Below are positions 1-7,598 of a DNA stretch of 32,939 bases, piece after piece. This DNA comes from CAZQKW01 sp964594075 (GTDB lineage Bacteria; Desulfobacterota; WTBG01; CAIYCZ01). Position 1 is the first letter of the stretch, and every line of letters starts with the position of its first letter. The notes beneath the pieces were generated by a model, which was given only the letters and a program-made list of their open reading frames with translations, did not search any database and was not told where the DNA came from. The translations under genes and the position numbers were made by a program. The stretch lies in contig CAZQKW010000037.1 of assembly GCA_964594075.1 (NCBI GenBank), positions 1 through 32,939 on the forward strand, read 5' to 3'.

Positions 1-192
1 ATGAAAATCAACTGCCCCTCTTTGATTCTTAAATTTTTTGGGGAAAGTCCTGATATTACGTATGACTTTCCCCATAATATTTCATTGGCAGGAATGAAAA
101 AAACACATGGGTTTTTTGCTTTGACGAAAAAATATGCCCGTGCGTATCCTGTTCCGGACCGGCTCTTCAAAAATATTTTGCCAAGATTAGAT
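1..192. other. Left-edge region without a convincing gene
   Basis: An open frame of 79 codons starts with ATG at base 1 and stops at 240 on the plus strand. It shows no signal peptide, membrane segment or motif I recognise, and its start cannot be judged because nothing upstream is visible. Its last codons cover a near-consensus promoter at 193-221, which argues against it being a real gene. I see nothing else in this stretch. Confidence 0.3.
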
Positions 193-221
193 TTGACACT
201 TTTCTTCCCACAGACTATAGT
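193..221 (+). promoter_or_regulatory. Near-consensus sigma-70 promoter
   Basis: A perfect -35 box TTGACA (193-198) is followed after 17 bases by TATAGT (216-221), five of six matches to the -10 consensus. Transcription would start near 228. The next plus-strand gene starts at 352, so the mRNA would carry an untranslated leader of about 125 nt. Spacing and sequence are seen directly; activity is inferred. Confidence 0.7.
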
Positions 222-351
222 ATCATACACATACAGATAGAGGATTTTTCTCGGCGTTATAGGCATACATTATTAATTGATATGGTAATGCCGCTACGCA
301 GGCGCGCTGCTGGAAAACAATTGGGACAAGACGTAACAAAAAGGAAATACT
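222..351 (+). other. 5' untranslated leader of the 165-residue membrane protein
   Basis: This is the stretch between the promoter and the ATG at 352. It contains a GC-richer patch around 291-315 in otherwise AT-rich sequence. I could not match it to a known riboswitch. The ribosome binding site AAGGA lies about 7 bases before the ATG, just inside the right edge. Confidence 0.35.
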
Positions 352-849
352 ATGAAAAAACTGGTTGCATATATCATGTTAATGCTTATTTTCCCCTCCG
401 GAGTTTTAGCTCAAGACAAGTCATTATATGAAATCAGCACTCAATCCATTGAAATAACCCAGCATGTCATGCATTGTATAAATGGTACTGCTCAATATAC
501 TGAGAAAGATCTGCTCATGCTAAAAAAGTGCGCAAAAAATACGTTGCAGGATTTAATACGGTTAGTGTGCTCTCGTGATACTCTTAAAATGACTGTCTCG
601 CAAGAACAGGCGGCTGAACTTAAAATAAAAGCAACTACAATATATAACAATGTAATTAAATTAAAAGGCACTGATTGCAATGAGCTTGCTAATGAATTTT
701 TTGTGTGGGGTTATTTGATATTTCTTTTAGGTCTGGTGTTGACATTGTCAATTGGTGGCGCAATTTACGGTATTCCACTTATAATTGTGAGTCTGATTGT
801 CGTGTTATTTGGTGTGATAGCTTTTATTCTGTGTTCGCTTGCCCCATGA
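352..849 (+). CDS. Exported membrane protein of unknown function (165 aa)
   Basis: I do not recognise a family. Residues 1-20 form a signal peptide (charged MKK, hydrophobic core, likely cleavage after VLA). A mostly helical, charged segment at 21-115 follows and contains four cysteines (C42, C60, C73, C109), enough for two disulfides if exported. The C-terminus has two adjacent hydrophobic helices at about 117-137 and 140-162. The ATG has a good ribosome binding site (AAGGA about 7 nt upstream), and a near-consensus promoter at 193-221 precedes it. It stands alone as the only convincing plus-strand gene, convergent with the lipid A operon, and a terminator at 909-945 closes it. Coding status is fairly sure from RBS, promoter, terminator and protein architecture; function is unknown. 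Confidence 0.75.
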   Translation: MKKLVAYIMLMLIFPSGVLAQDKSLYEISTQSIEITQHVMHCINGTAQYTEKDLLMLKKCAKNTLQDLIRLVCSRDTLKMTVSQEQAAELKIKATTIYNNVIKLKGTDCNELANEFFVWGYLIFLLGLVLTLSIGGAIYGIPLIIVSLIVVLFGVIAFILCSLAP

Positions 850-908
850 AACAGCGTTTCTCCCGCTTTTCCTTTTGTTATAATTGGTAGTTTACAAAAC
901 TGCATATT

Positions 909-945
909 ATAAAAAGGGCTAACTGTGCTATTTAGCCCTTTTTAT
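909..945. terminator. Bidirectional intrinsic terminator
   Basis: A perfect 14-bp inverted repeat (909-922 with 932-945) contains the core AGGGCTAA/TTAGCCCT, a 9-base loop and A and T runs at either side. The same hairpin can end transcription of the plus-strand gene stopping at 849 and of the minus-strand operon whose last gene stops at 1038. Confidence 0.88.
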
Positions 946-1037
946 TATGCGTTGCTTGACGAGTTTGAGAAAAATTAAGGAAATTTTGCAATAATTCTGC
1001 GGCGCGTATCATCCAGAAATTCTTATAAGAACTCTTC

Positions 1038-1634
1038 TTAAAAGGTTCGAGAATACCCGATCAAAAATGTGCTCAGATTTAAGCCAGCATTGGGCTCGTC
1101 AATACCGCCATTTGATATGTGCTCATACCGCCACTCCATATGTATCGCATTGCAACTATTCCAGAAATATTGAATGCCACCCCCTACATTAGGCTTAAAA
1201 TTAAAATCAGATCCCAAACCTCTCATTTTAAGATTCGTTCCGATAAAACCTACCCCCGCCTGAAAATAGGGCCGCCAGTTATCAGAATGCACAAGAAAGT
1301 TATAGCGGCCCATCAAATTAACGCCGGCTATATAATTTTTCTGTTTTTTATAGACATAGCTGAAAGCACCCTCCACAATGCACTCGCCGGTCCCCCGATA
1401 CCAGCCTGCACCGAGCGGATTGGTCAGGACGTAGCCGAAATACGGGTATGCATCGACAAATCGCAAATCGCGATTTGAACAGAATGAATATCCATACCCC
1501 AGATTAATGCCGAAGCTTTTGATGCCTTTTTGAGAGAGCGGACCTTCATCTGCAGCATGAACAACAGAATTGATGCTGAGAAAGCTAAACAGCACCGCTA
1601 TCACCGTTAGAACGTTGCCCTTAATCGTCGCCAT
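1038..1634 (-). CDS. pagL: PagL-like lipid A 3-O-deacylase (acyloxyacyl hydrolase family)
   Basis: This is a 198-residue outer-membrane beta-barrel protein predicted to remove the 3-O-linked acyl chain from lipid A. Residues 1-27 are a signal peptide (cleavage near VHA-A). The rest has alternating aromatic strands and ends in Phe, as outer-membrane proteins do. The family motif HISNGG starts at H172 with S174, matching the His and Ser of the PagL active site. The third residue known in Pseudomonas PagL, a Glu 12 residues after the Ser, is Asn186 here (GLN), so activity is not assured. The ATG at 1634 follows a GGAG site, 48 nt after the lpxK stop, so it is probably the last gene of the lpxB-msbA-waaA-lpxK operon. 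Family assignment is good; enzymatic activity is inferred. Confidence 0.82.
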   Translation of the reverse strand: MATIKGNVLTVIAVLFSFLSINSVVHAADEGPLSQKGIKSFGINLGYGYSFCSNRDLRFVDAYPYFGYVLTNPLGAGWYRGTGECIVEGAFSYVYKKQKNYIAGVNLMGRYNFLVHSDNWRPYFQAGVGFIGTNLKMRGLGSDFNFKPNVGGGIQYFWNSCNAIHMEWRYEHISNGGIDEPNAGLNLSTFLIGYSRTF

Positions 1635-1682
1635 TTTTTCTCCTTTCTCTTAATCATCGCGGTATGACAACTCTGCTCTTTA

Positions 1683-2804
1683 TCAATCAAAAACCGGCTG
1701 TGGTTTTTTGACGGCAATGGGCAATTCAGCACAGGCTGCAAGAGTTTTGAAAAAATCAACTTCCTGGTTTATGCATAATGCAGTCTCAAGAATAAACAAT
1801 TTTTTGCTTTTTATCATATTGAAATTTATTTTTGCAATATCTTTTTCAGTGGTAACAATAAAATCGGCCTCCTGGCTGCGGGTATTGATTGTGGCATAAT
1901 CATGCGCATTATACCGGTGGTGGTCGGGGAACACCAGCTTCTGTAACAGAATGAAGCCAAACGTTTCAAGCATGCTAAAAAAGGACCCCGGATCACCAAT
2001 GCTGCATATGCCGATCGCGGTTTTGCCACGTCCGCTCTGCACCGGAAACACCGTATTATCGCACACCCTCCTGAGCGCCGTTGCACAAAGCGTCGCGGTA
2101 AAGATTCGTGCCTGCGGATTATGTCGCTTGATAACTTCTTTAATCTTTTCAACCGGTGCTGTTTCTGTAACTTTGGTGATAACTACAACCTGCGCGCGGC
2201 CGAGCGCGGCAATGTGCTCCCGCAGTATTCCCCGGGGCAGAAGATACCCATTGCCGAAAGGATTACGCGCATTAATGAGAACAATATCCACATCCCTCTT
2301 CAACTGATAATGCTGAAACCCGTCGTCAAGTATAAGCACCTGCACCGAAAAATCCTGGAGGGCGCGCTGTCCCAGCAAAAACCGATTTTTGCCAACCAGC
2401 ACCGGGATGTCTGCAAGTTTCTTTGCCAGCATAACCGCTTCATCTCCCGCGCGTTCTGGCCCTGAAAGCAGATTTTTTCCGTCGGAGACAATAAGCGGTT
2501 CACGGTGGCGTCGCACCCCATAGCCCCGGCTGAGAATGGCGACACGACAACCAGCATCTTTTATATAACGGGCTACATGGCAGACCAAAGGTGTCTTGCC
2601 CGTTCCCCCAACCGTTAAATTGCCAATACTTATAACAGTGCAGGGGAGGTTCTGCTGTTTAAAAATGCCCACGCGATAGCAAAAACTCCGCGCCTGCACT
2701 ATACCATTAAAAAGAGCTGCGCAGAGGGCCAGTGGCCACAGCAGTATTGTTAAAACAATACCCGAATTTTGCAGATGTATAACTTGATCTATAAATTTCC
2801 GCAT
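1683..2804 (-). CDS. lpxK: Tetraacyldisaccharide 4'-kinase LpxK
   Basis: It phosphorylates the 4' position of the tetraacyldisaccharide 1-phosphate to give lipid IVA, using ATP at the inner face of the cytoplasmic membrane. The 373 residues fit the family. An N-terminal hydrophobic helix (about 14-34) anchors it. The Walker A loop GGTGKTP lies at about 66-72 after SIGNLTV, followed by LSRGYG, and the DDGFQH motif in the middle is diagnostic of LpxK. It lies 30 nt downstream of waaA and 48 nt upstream of the PagL-like gene, in line with acting just before Kdo transfer in the same pathway. Confidence 0.95.
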   Translation of the reverse strand: MRKFIDQVIHLQNSGIVLTILLWPLALCAALFNGIVQARSFCYRVGIFKQQNLPCTVISIGNLTVGGTGKTPLVCHVARYIKDAGCRVAILSRGYGVRRHREPLIVSDGKNLLSGPERAGDEAVMLAKKLADIPVLVGKNRFLLGQRALQDFSVQVLILDDGFQHYQLKRDVDIVLINARNPFGNGYLLPRGILREHIAALGRAQVVVITKVTETAPVEKIKEVIKRHNPQARIFTATLCATALRRVCDNTVFPVQSGRGKTAIGICSIGDPGSFFSMLETFGFILLQKLVFPDHHRYNAHDYATINTRSQEADFIVTTEKDIAKINFNMIKSKKLFILETALCINQEVDFFKTLAACAELPIAVKKPQPVFD

Positions 2805-2834
2805 GACCCTGAAAACAGTCTTGGCACCAAATGT

Positions 2835-4172
2835 TTAACAGGCTGTAGGGAGGTGGTCGTTGGCTGCGCGATCAGCCGGATGCGCATCAATAAAAGGCTT
2901 TATCAGATCCATACATTTCGTCACGGCGCCGGCATTTTGTGCAATGGTTTGAAAGGCATTTAATCCTATGCGTGTGCGCAGTTTCGCATCATTGAATAGA
3001 CGTGCTGCCGCGATGCCTAATTCTATTGTGCTGCTGGCCTGTATCGCACCCTGATGTTCAATAAGGGTTTTTGCAATTGCAGAAAAATTATCCATATACG
3101 GGCCGAAAAGAATCGGTTTTTTATAGAGTGCAGGTTCCAGGATATTATGCCCGCCGACCGGCACCAGGCTTCCCCCAATAAAAATCACCGTGCCGATGGC
3201 ATAGAATTGCGCCAGTTCACCAATCGTGTCAAGCAGAATCACCTCCACGGTGCGCGCAGTTTCTGCGGGTGTAATAGAGGTTTTGCGGCAAAAACATATA
3301 CCCCGCGAGCGGATAAGGTCTTCTACTTCGCGAAACCGCGCTGGGTGGCGGGGGGCAACAAGCAGGACAAGATCCGGTAGCGTCTTCTGCAATTTTTGAA
3401 ATACGTCGAGTATGATCTCTTCTTCTCCCCGGTGCGTACTGCCGGCTATAAATAACCGGTTCCCTGGTTTGAGGTTAAGACTCGCGAAAAGTTTATGTTG
3501 CTCAATCTCTTCCCCGTTTCGCATCGGGAGATCAAATTTGATATTGCCTGTTATAAATACCCGGCGCGGGTCAGCACCGAGGGCAATAACGCGTTCAGCA
3601 TCAGCTGATGATTGCATGCAAAAACAGTCAACGTGCGCAAGAACCTTCTTAAAGAAAAATCTAAGCGCCCGGTAACGGCGAAAAGATCGCGGCGAAATTC
3701 TGCCGCTTGCGATGATGACGGGAATGTCCCGGCGTTTCAGCTCGCGGAGGAGATTTGGCCACAGCTCTGTTTCAAACGCGATGAAAATCCGAGCGCGAAT
3801 CCGTGCAATAAACCGTCTGACAATCAAGGGATAATCAAACGGAAGGAAAATGATGTGATTGATAAGCGAGCCGCATTGTTGTGCAGTAAAAAAACCGGTA
3901 GCAGTCCCGGTGGAAAGAATTATGGGCGTCTGCGGGAACTGCCGTTTTATTTCCTTCATCAAGGGAATGGCGGCTGTGACCTCCCCTACGGAAACCGCAT
4001 GTACCCACACCGGACGGCTTTTAGCCGTTTCTATCAACGGACTCCACGGCAGAACACCAAGCTTCTGAAAAAAACCGTCGCGGTAGCGCGGATTACGATA
4101 TAACAGGAATAACAGTAGCGGTGAAGAAACGACGGTGACAAGATAGAGCAGCGCATTGTAAATGAAATACAT
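2835..4172 (-). CDS. waaA: 3-deoxy-D-manno-octulosonic acid (Kdo) transferase
   Basis: It transfers Kdo from CMP-Kdo onto lipid IVA on the cytoplasmic side of the inner membrane. The 445-residue protein starts with a membrane anchor (about 3-24), then the GT30 N-domain with VHAVSVGEV and the FETELWPN motif that carries a conserved Glu, and a C-terminal Rossmann domain with GGSLVPVGGHNILEPA, which binds the nucleotide sugar. The ATG shares its A with the TAA stop of msbA (TAATG), so translation is probably coupled. Whether it adds one, two or more Kdo residues cannot be read from the sequence. Confidence 0.95.
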   Translation of the reverse strand: MYFIYNALLYLVTVVSSPLLLFLLYRNPRYRDGFFQKLGVLPWSPLIETAKSRPVWVHAVSVGEVTAAIPLMKEIKRQFPQTPIILSTGTATGFFTAQQCGSLINHIIFLPFDYPLIVRRFIARIRARIFIAFETELWPNLLRELKRRDIPVIIASGRISPRSFRRYRALRFFFKKVLAHVDCFCMQSSADAERVIALGADPRRVFITGNIKFDLPMRNGEEIEQHKLFASLNLKPGNRLFIAGSTHRGEEEIILDVFQKLQKTLPDLVLLVAPRHPARFREVEDLIRSRGICFCRKTSITPAETARTVEVILLDTIGELAQFYAIGTVIFIGGSLVPVGGHNILEPALYKKPILFGPYMDNFSAIAKTLIEHQGAIQASSTIELGIAAARLFNDAKLRTRIGLNAFQTIAQNAGAVTKCMDLIKPFIDAHPADRAANDHLPTAC

Positions 4173-5950
4173 TAGGTGGCACGCCCCCCTGCTTCTTGCA
4201 CAACAGCATCAGTCAGCGAGCCCTGAAAGTACTGTGCATACAACTTCTGATACTCTCCGCTCCGGCTCAACAACTCGTCATGAGTGCCCTGTTCTACGAT
4301 TCTTCCTTGCGACAGCACAATAATGCGGTGCGCTTTACGGATGGTTGACAGGCGGTGGGCGATAATGAATGTGGTGCGATTACGCATGAGGTTTTCAAGC
4401 GCCTGCTGCACCGCTTTTTCCGACTCGCTGTCCAAGGATGAGGTCGCTTCGTCAAGAATGAGAATCGGCGCATCTTTAAACAGCGCGCGGGCAATGGCGA
4501 TGCGCTGCCGCTGGCCGCCGGAAAGCTTTATGCCTGCTTCGCCAATAAGGGTATCATAGCCTTCGGGAAGTTCTTCAATAAACTCGTGCGCACACGCTGC
4601 CCGGGATGCAGCGATTATTTTGGGCATCGGAGCATCGGCACTGCCATACGCAATATTGTTCCGTACCGAATCATTAAAGAGGATGGTCTGCTGGCTAACC
4701 AGCGCAATTTGCGAGCGAAGCGAGCTGAGTGTAACATCTCGAATATCATGGTTGTCTATAAGAATACATCCCGAGGTAACATCATAAAAGCGCGGAATAA
4801 GGTTCACCAGTGAGGTTTTACCGGAACCCGTTCTGCCCACAATTGCAATAATTTCACCCGGCTTAATATCCAAATTAATATCATGAAGAACCAGATGCCG
4901 ATCATAGCCAAAATAGACTCGCTTAAATACCACTGTTCCGGAAACCGGCGGCAGCACAACCGCATCAGCTTTTTCCGTGACATCCGTCTTCGCATCAAGC
5001 ACCTGAAAAACTCTGACCGCGGCTGCCAGACCTTCCTGAATATCCTGATAGGCATTGCTGATGCTTTTTACCGGGTCATACAGCAGGAGCAACGCAGTGA
5101 CAAAGGAAAAAAAAGTGCCCGGCGTGGATGTGCCCTTGATCACGCTGTAGCCGCCATAAAATATGACGGCAGCCCCGGCAAGACCACCGATGAATTCCAT
5201 CAGCGGCGGGGCGAGCGCCTTTATTCGGATCCGTTTCAGTCGTATTCTGAAAAGCCTGAAATTTTCTTCTGAAAAGCGCTGCGCCTCATAGTCCTCCATA
5301 CCAAATGCTTTTACGATACGGCAGCCGGTGATGGTTTCATGCAGCAGCGTGGCAATTTTGCCGACCTTCTCCTGTCCCTTGGTACTAATCTTTCTGCTTT
5401 TTTTGCCAAAGCGCTGAATGGGGATAAAGAGCCAGGGAAAGATAAAAAAGACAATGCACGCGAGTTTCAGATCCTGATAAACCAAGACCCCCACCAGTCC
5501 AAAAACAGTGAATAAATCCTTAAAAAAACTGATAATGACATTGGAAATTGACGCTTGCAACAGATTCACATCATTGGTGATGCGCGCCATCAGTACGCCG
5601 GTCGGATTTTTAGCAAAGAAGGAAAGCGAAAGCGTCTGCAGGTGCGCATACAGCTTCTCTCTGATATCGGCAATAATACGGCTGCCCACGTATCCCATTA
5701 AATACGCATGGCTGAAATCGAAGATACCGCGGATTACATAGAGAACAATGAGAGCTATCGGGATGAGGCGCAGCATGGTGAGATCTTTTTTAAAGAAAAT
5801 ATCGTCCAAGGCCGGTTTTACCAGATACGCAAGGCCTGCTGAGCACAGCGACAGCGGCAGCATGCACAGCCCCGCCACAAGAAGACGGCGCCAGTAGGGC
5901 TTTACAAATTGAAATAGCCGAAAATATAAATAGATGCTTTCTTTTAGCAT
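4172..5950 (-). CDS. msbA: Lipid A export ABC transporter MsbA
   Basis: A 592-residue half-transporter with a fused membrane domain and ATPase. It flips core-lipid A across the inner membrane as a homodimer. Six hydrophobic segments fall in residues 20-300. The ATPase domain has Walker A GRTGSGKT (372-379), Q-loop Gln420, signature LSGGQ (476-480), Walker B LILD with catalytic Glu501, and the switch His in IIAHRLS. It is about 10 residues longer than E. coli MsbA, through the C-terminal tail. It lies 42 nt after lpxB and overlaps waaA by one base. The lipid A context favours MsbA over other exporters of the same fold. Confidence 0.93.
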   Translation of the reverse strand: MLKESIYLYFRLFQFVKPYWRRLLVAGLCMLPLSLCSAGLAYLVKPALDDIFFKKDLTMLRLIPIALIVLYVIRGIFDFSHAYLMGYVGSRIIADIREKLYAHLQTLSLSFFAKNPTGVLMARITNDVNLLQASISNVIISFFKDLFTVFGLVGVLVYQDLKLACIVFFIFPWLFIPIQRFGKKSRKISTKGQEKVGKIATLLHETITGCRIVKAFGMEDYEAQRFSEENFRLFRIRLKRIRIKALAPPLMEFIGGLAGAAVIFYGGYSVIKGTSTPGTFFSFVTALLLLYDPVKSISNAYQDIQEGLAAAVRVFQVLDAKTDVTEKADAVVLPPVSGTVVFKRVYFGYDRHLVLHDINLDIKPGEIIAIVGRTGSGKTSLVNLIPRFYDVTSGCILIDNHDIRDVTLSSLRSQIALVSQQTILFNDSVRNNIAYGSADAPMPKIIAASRAACAHEFIEELPEGYDTLIGEAGIKLSGGQRQRIAIARALFKDAPILILDEATSSLDSESEKAVQQALENLMRNRTTFIIAHRLSTIRKAHRIIVLSQGRIVEQGTHDELLSRSGEYQKLYAQYFQGSLTDAVVQEAGGRAT

Positions 5951-5992
5951 TGCCAGGTATAGTATAATCAGCAGCCGGTCTGGGGCAGCATA

Positions 5993-7198
5993 TTAGAGAA
6001 TATGCCCGAGAGCGGATCGCTCATCTCGATTGTTGAGCATGTTACGGGCTATGAGCGCCACGCGTGCTGATGCGCCCGCGCTGCCAAGCAGTTCTTTTAC
6101 CCGTCCCAGCTCTTGTGTCATGGCCATCATGCGCTGCGGATCCTTAAGCAACGAAATCGCTTCGCGAGAAACCCGCTGTGGCGATGCAGCGCCCTGAATC
6201 AATTCGGGAACAATCTGCTTGCCGGCAACAATATTAGCAAGTCCTATGTGCGGCACTCTGACCAACAGCCGTCCCACCAGATACGTGAGCAGTGAAATGC
6301 GGTACATAATAATCATGGGCTTTCCCATAAGGGCGGTCTCCAAGGTTGCGGTGCCCGATGCAACGAGAACCAGGTCGCAGATGTGCAGAACTTCGGTAAG
6401 ATGATGTGCGACCATGGTTACCCGCAGTCCAAACCGCTCAATCTGCTTTCTAATGTCTGCTTCCCGAAAACCGGCGGCAATGGGCAAAATAAATTGTGCG
6501 CCAGGAAATTTTTTTTGAATAAGCACTGCAGCCTGCGCCATAACCGGAAGCAGTCGGTCAATTTCCGCCTTTCGGCTGCCTGGCAGTAACCCGACAATAG
6601 GGTGCTGATTGTTCATAGCAAATTGTTTAAGGATCGCCTGCTTATCCAGGGGCGGGACTTCTCTATCCAGCAGCGGATGGCCAACGAACTGCACCGGAAC
6701 GCTGTATTGTTCATAAAAAGTCTTTTCAAAGGGAAACACAACTGCCATCTGATCAACGAGACGGGCTATTTTTTTTACCCGCTTCTGCCGCCATGCCCAG
6801 ATTTGCGGGCTGATATAATAAAGAACCGGCACACCCTGTTTTTTTGCCACTGCAGCAATGCGCAGATTAAAATCGGGATAATCAATCAGGACGAGCAGAT
6901 CCGGGGGCGCATTGACAATTTCCTGTTTCAGGAGCCGGAATGCCTTTATAATCTGCGGCAGCCGCGCCCAAACCTCAACAATACCCACAACAGAAAGTTC
7001 CTGGATATGAAAGAGAATTTCCATGCCCGCCTTGTGCAGCTCATCGCCGCCAATGCCGTAAATATGCAGCGAGGGATCAAGCTGCTTAAGCGACCTTACG
7101 AGACAGGAACCATGCACGTCACCTGATGCCTCGCCGGTTACCAGCAAAACTTTCTTACCACGGCTTTGCCCTGCGCGGGAGGATTGTAGCTCACTCAT
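5993..7198 (-). CDS. lpxB: Lipid-A-disaccharide synthase LpxB
   Basis: A GT19 glycosyltransferase that joins UDP-2,3-diacylglucosamine and lipid X into the disaccharide backbone of lipid A. The 401 residues carry the family motifs in order: GEASGD at 22-27, VLIDYPDFNLR, YYISPQIWAWR, FVGHPLLD, LLPGSRKAEI and a C-terminal GTATLE-type nucleotide loop. The ATG at 7198 has only a weak ribosome binding site. Upstream is a 400-nt gap, so this gene probably begins a second transcription unit (lpxB-msbA-waaA-lpxK-pagL) or depends on read-through from the Gfo/Idh gene. Confidence 0.95.
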   Translation of the reverse strand: MSELQSSRAGQSRGKKVLLVTGEASGDVHGSCLVRSLKQLDPSLHIYGIGGDELHKAGMEILFHIQELSVVGIVEVWARLPQIIKAFRLLKQEIVNAPPDLLVLIDYPDFNLRIAAVAKKQGVPVLYYISPQIWAWRQKRVKKIARLVDQMAVVFPFEKTFYEQYSVPVQFVGHPLLDREVPPLDKQAILKQFAMNNQHPIVGLLPGSRKAEIDRLLPVMAQAAVLIQKKFPGAQFILPIAAGFREADIRKQIERFGLRVTMVAHHLTEVLHICDLVLVASGTATLETALMGKPMIIMYRISLLTYLVGRLLVRVPHIGLANIVAGKQIVPELIQGAASPQRVSREAISLLKDPQRMMAMTQELGRVKELLGSAGASARVALIARNMLNNRDERSALGHIL

Positions 7199-7411
7199 TG
7201 CCGCACCCAGTTACACTGACGGGAGATGGAAATAATAGTGTTTTCAACACCATAAATTCATGAAACGTATTAATGGTATGATTGCGGTTAAGCGCACTAT
7301 TAAACAATGGCCGGTCCGCAACCGTGAACGGCACCAGGATAAAACGCGTCTCAAAAAATAGCCGAAAATATTTAAAATTTATGTGGCTTATGATTCATTT
7401 TTTCGGACTCA

Positions 7412-7509
7412 GTGCTCGCTGGAGCGGGGCGTTGTGTTCGCCACAGCCATCGCTCGCACCGCCCGTAACTGCTTTCACCACAAGCCAAACGATACCCATA
7501 TGCGAGCAC
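7412..7509. repeat. GC-rich palindromic island, possible structured RNA or REP-like element
   Basis: An outer perfect 8-bp inverted repeat GTGCTCGC (7412-7419) / GCGAGCAC (7502-7509) encloses an inner hairpin. The inner hairpin has GAGCG (7422-7426) with CGCTC (7451-7455), GGC (7428-7430) with GCC (7446-7448), and TGTG (7433-7436) with CACA (7442-7445) around a TTCGC loop. The island is clearly richer in GC than its flanks. Only one copy is in the window, so whether it is a repeat family or a unique structure is open. Confidence 0.4.
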
Positions 7510-7538
7510 AATTCTCAGATTTTAACAGGTAAGAATCT

Positions 7539-7568
7539 AAAAAGACCATAGCGGTTTTGCCCAGGTCT
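7539..7568 (-). terminator. Possible weak terminator after the Gfo/Idh gene
   Basis: On the minus strand AGACC (7568-7564) can pair with GGTCT (7547-7543) and is followed by a short T run. The stem is only 5 bp and the loop 16 bases, so this is a weak candidate. Confidence 0.25.
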
Positions 7569-7598
7569 ATGCGCTGTCAGAGTGTGTGCTTTTAAGAA

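Larger units (their letters stand above)
7199..7598. other. 400-nt intergenic region between Gfo/Idh and lpxB
   Basis: This is the longest gap inside the minus-strand run. It holds a GC-rich palindromic island (7412-7509) flanked by AT-rich DNA, a weak terminator-like hairpin (7539-7568) and a possible minus-strand -10 box TATTAT around 7233-7238 with no good -35. The open frames on either strand (for example plus 7282-7551) have no ribosome binding site or recognisable domain. In related gene orders lpxI often sits in this neighbourhood, but I see no remnant of it. Confidence 0.5.

Noticed and set aside
1..240. 79-codon plus-strand ORF beginning at base 1
   Set aside because: No recognisable features, start at the window edge, and its end overlaps a strong promoter.
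222..351. Cyclic-di-GMP or other known riboswitch in the leader
   Set aside because: Short GGGAC-like and A-rich stretches are present, but the paired framework of a known class could not be built.
7412..7509. Integron attC-like site
   Set aside because: The core RYYYAAC / GTTRRRY boxes are not at the ends, and no integrase or cassette is nearby.
7282..7551. 89-codon plus-strand ORF in the gap before lpxB
   Set aside because: No ribosome binding site, low-complexity translation through the palindromic island, and no known domain.
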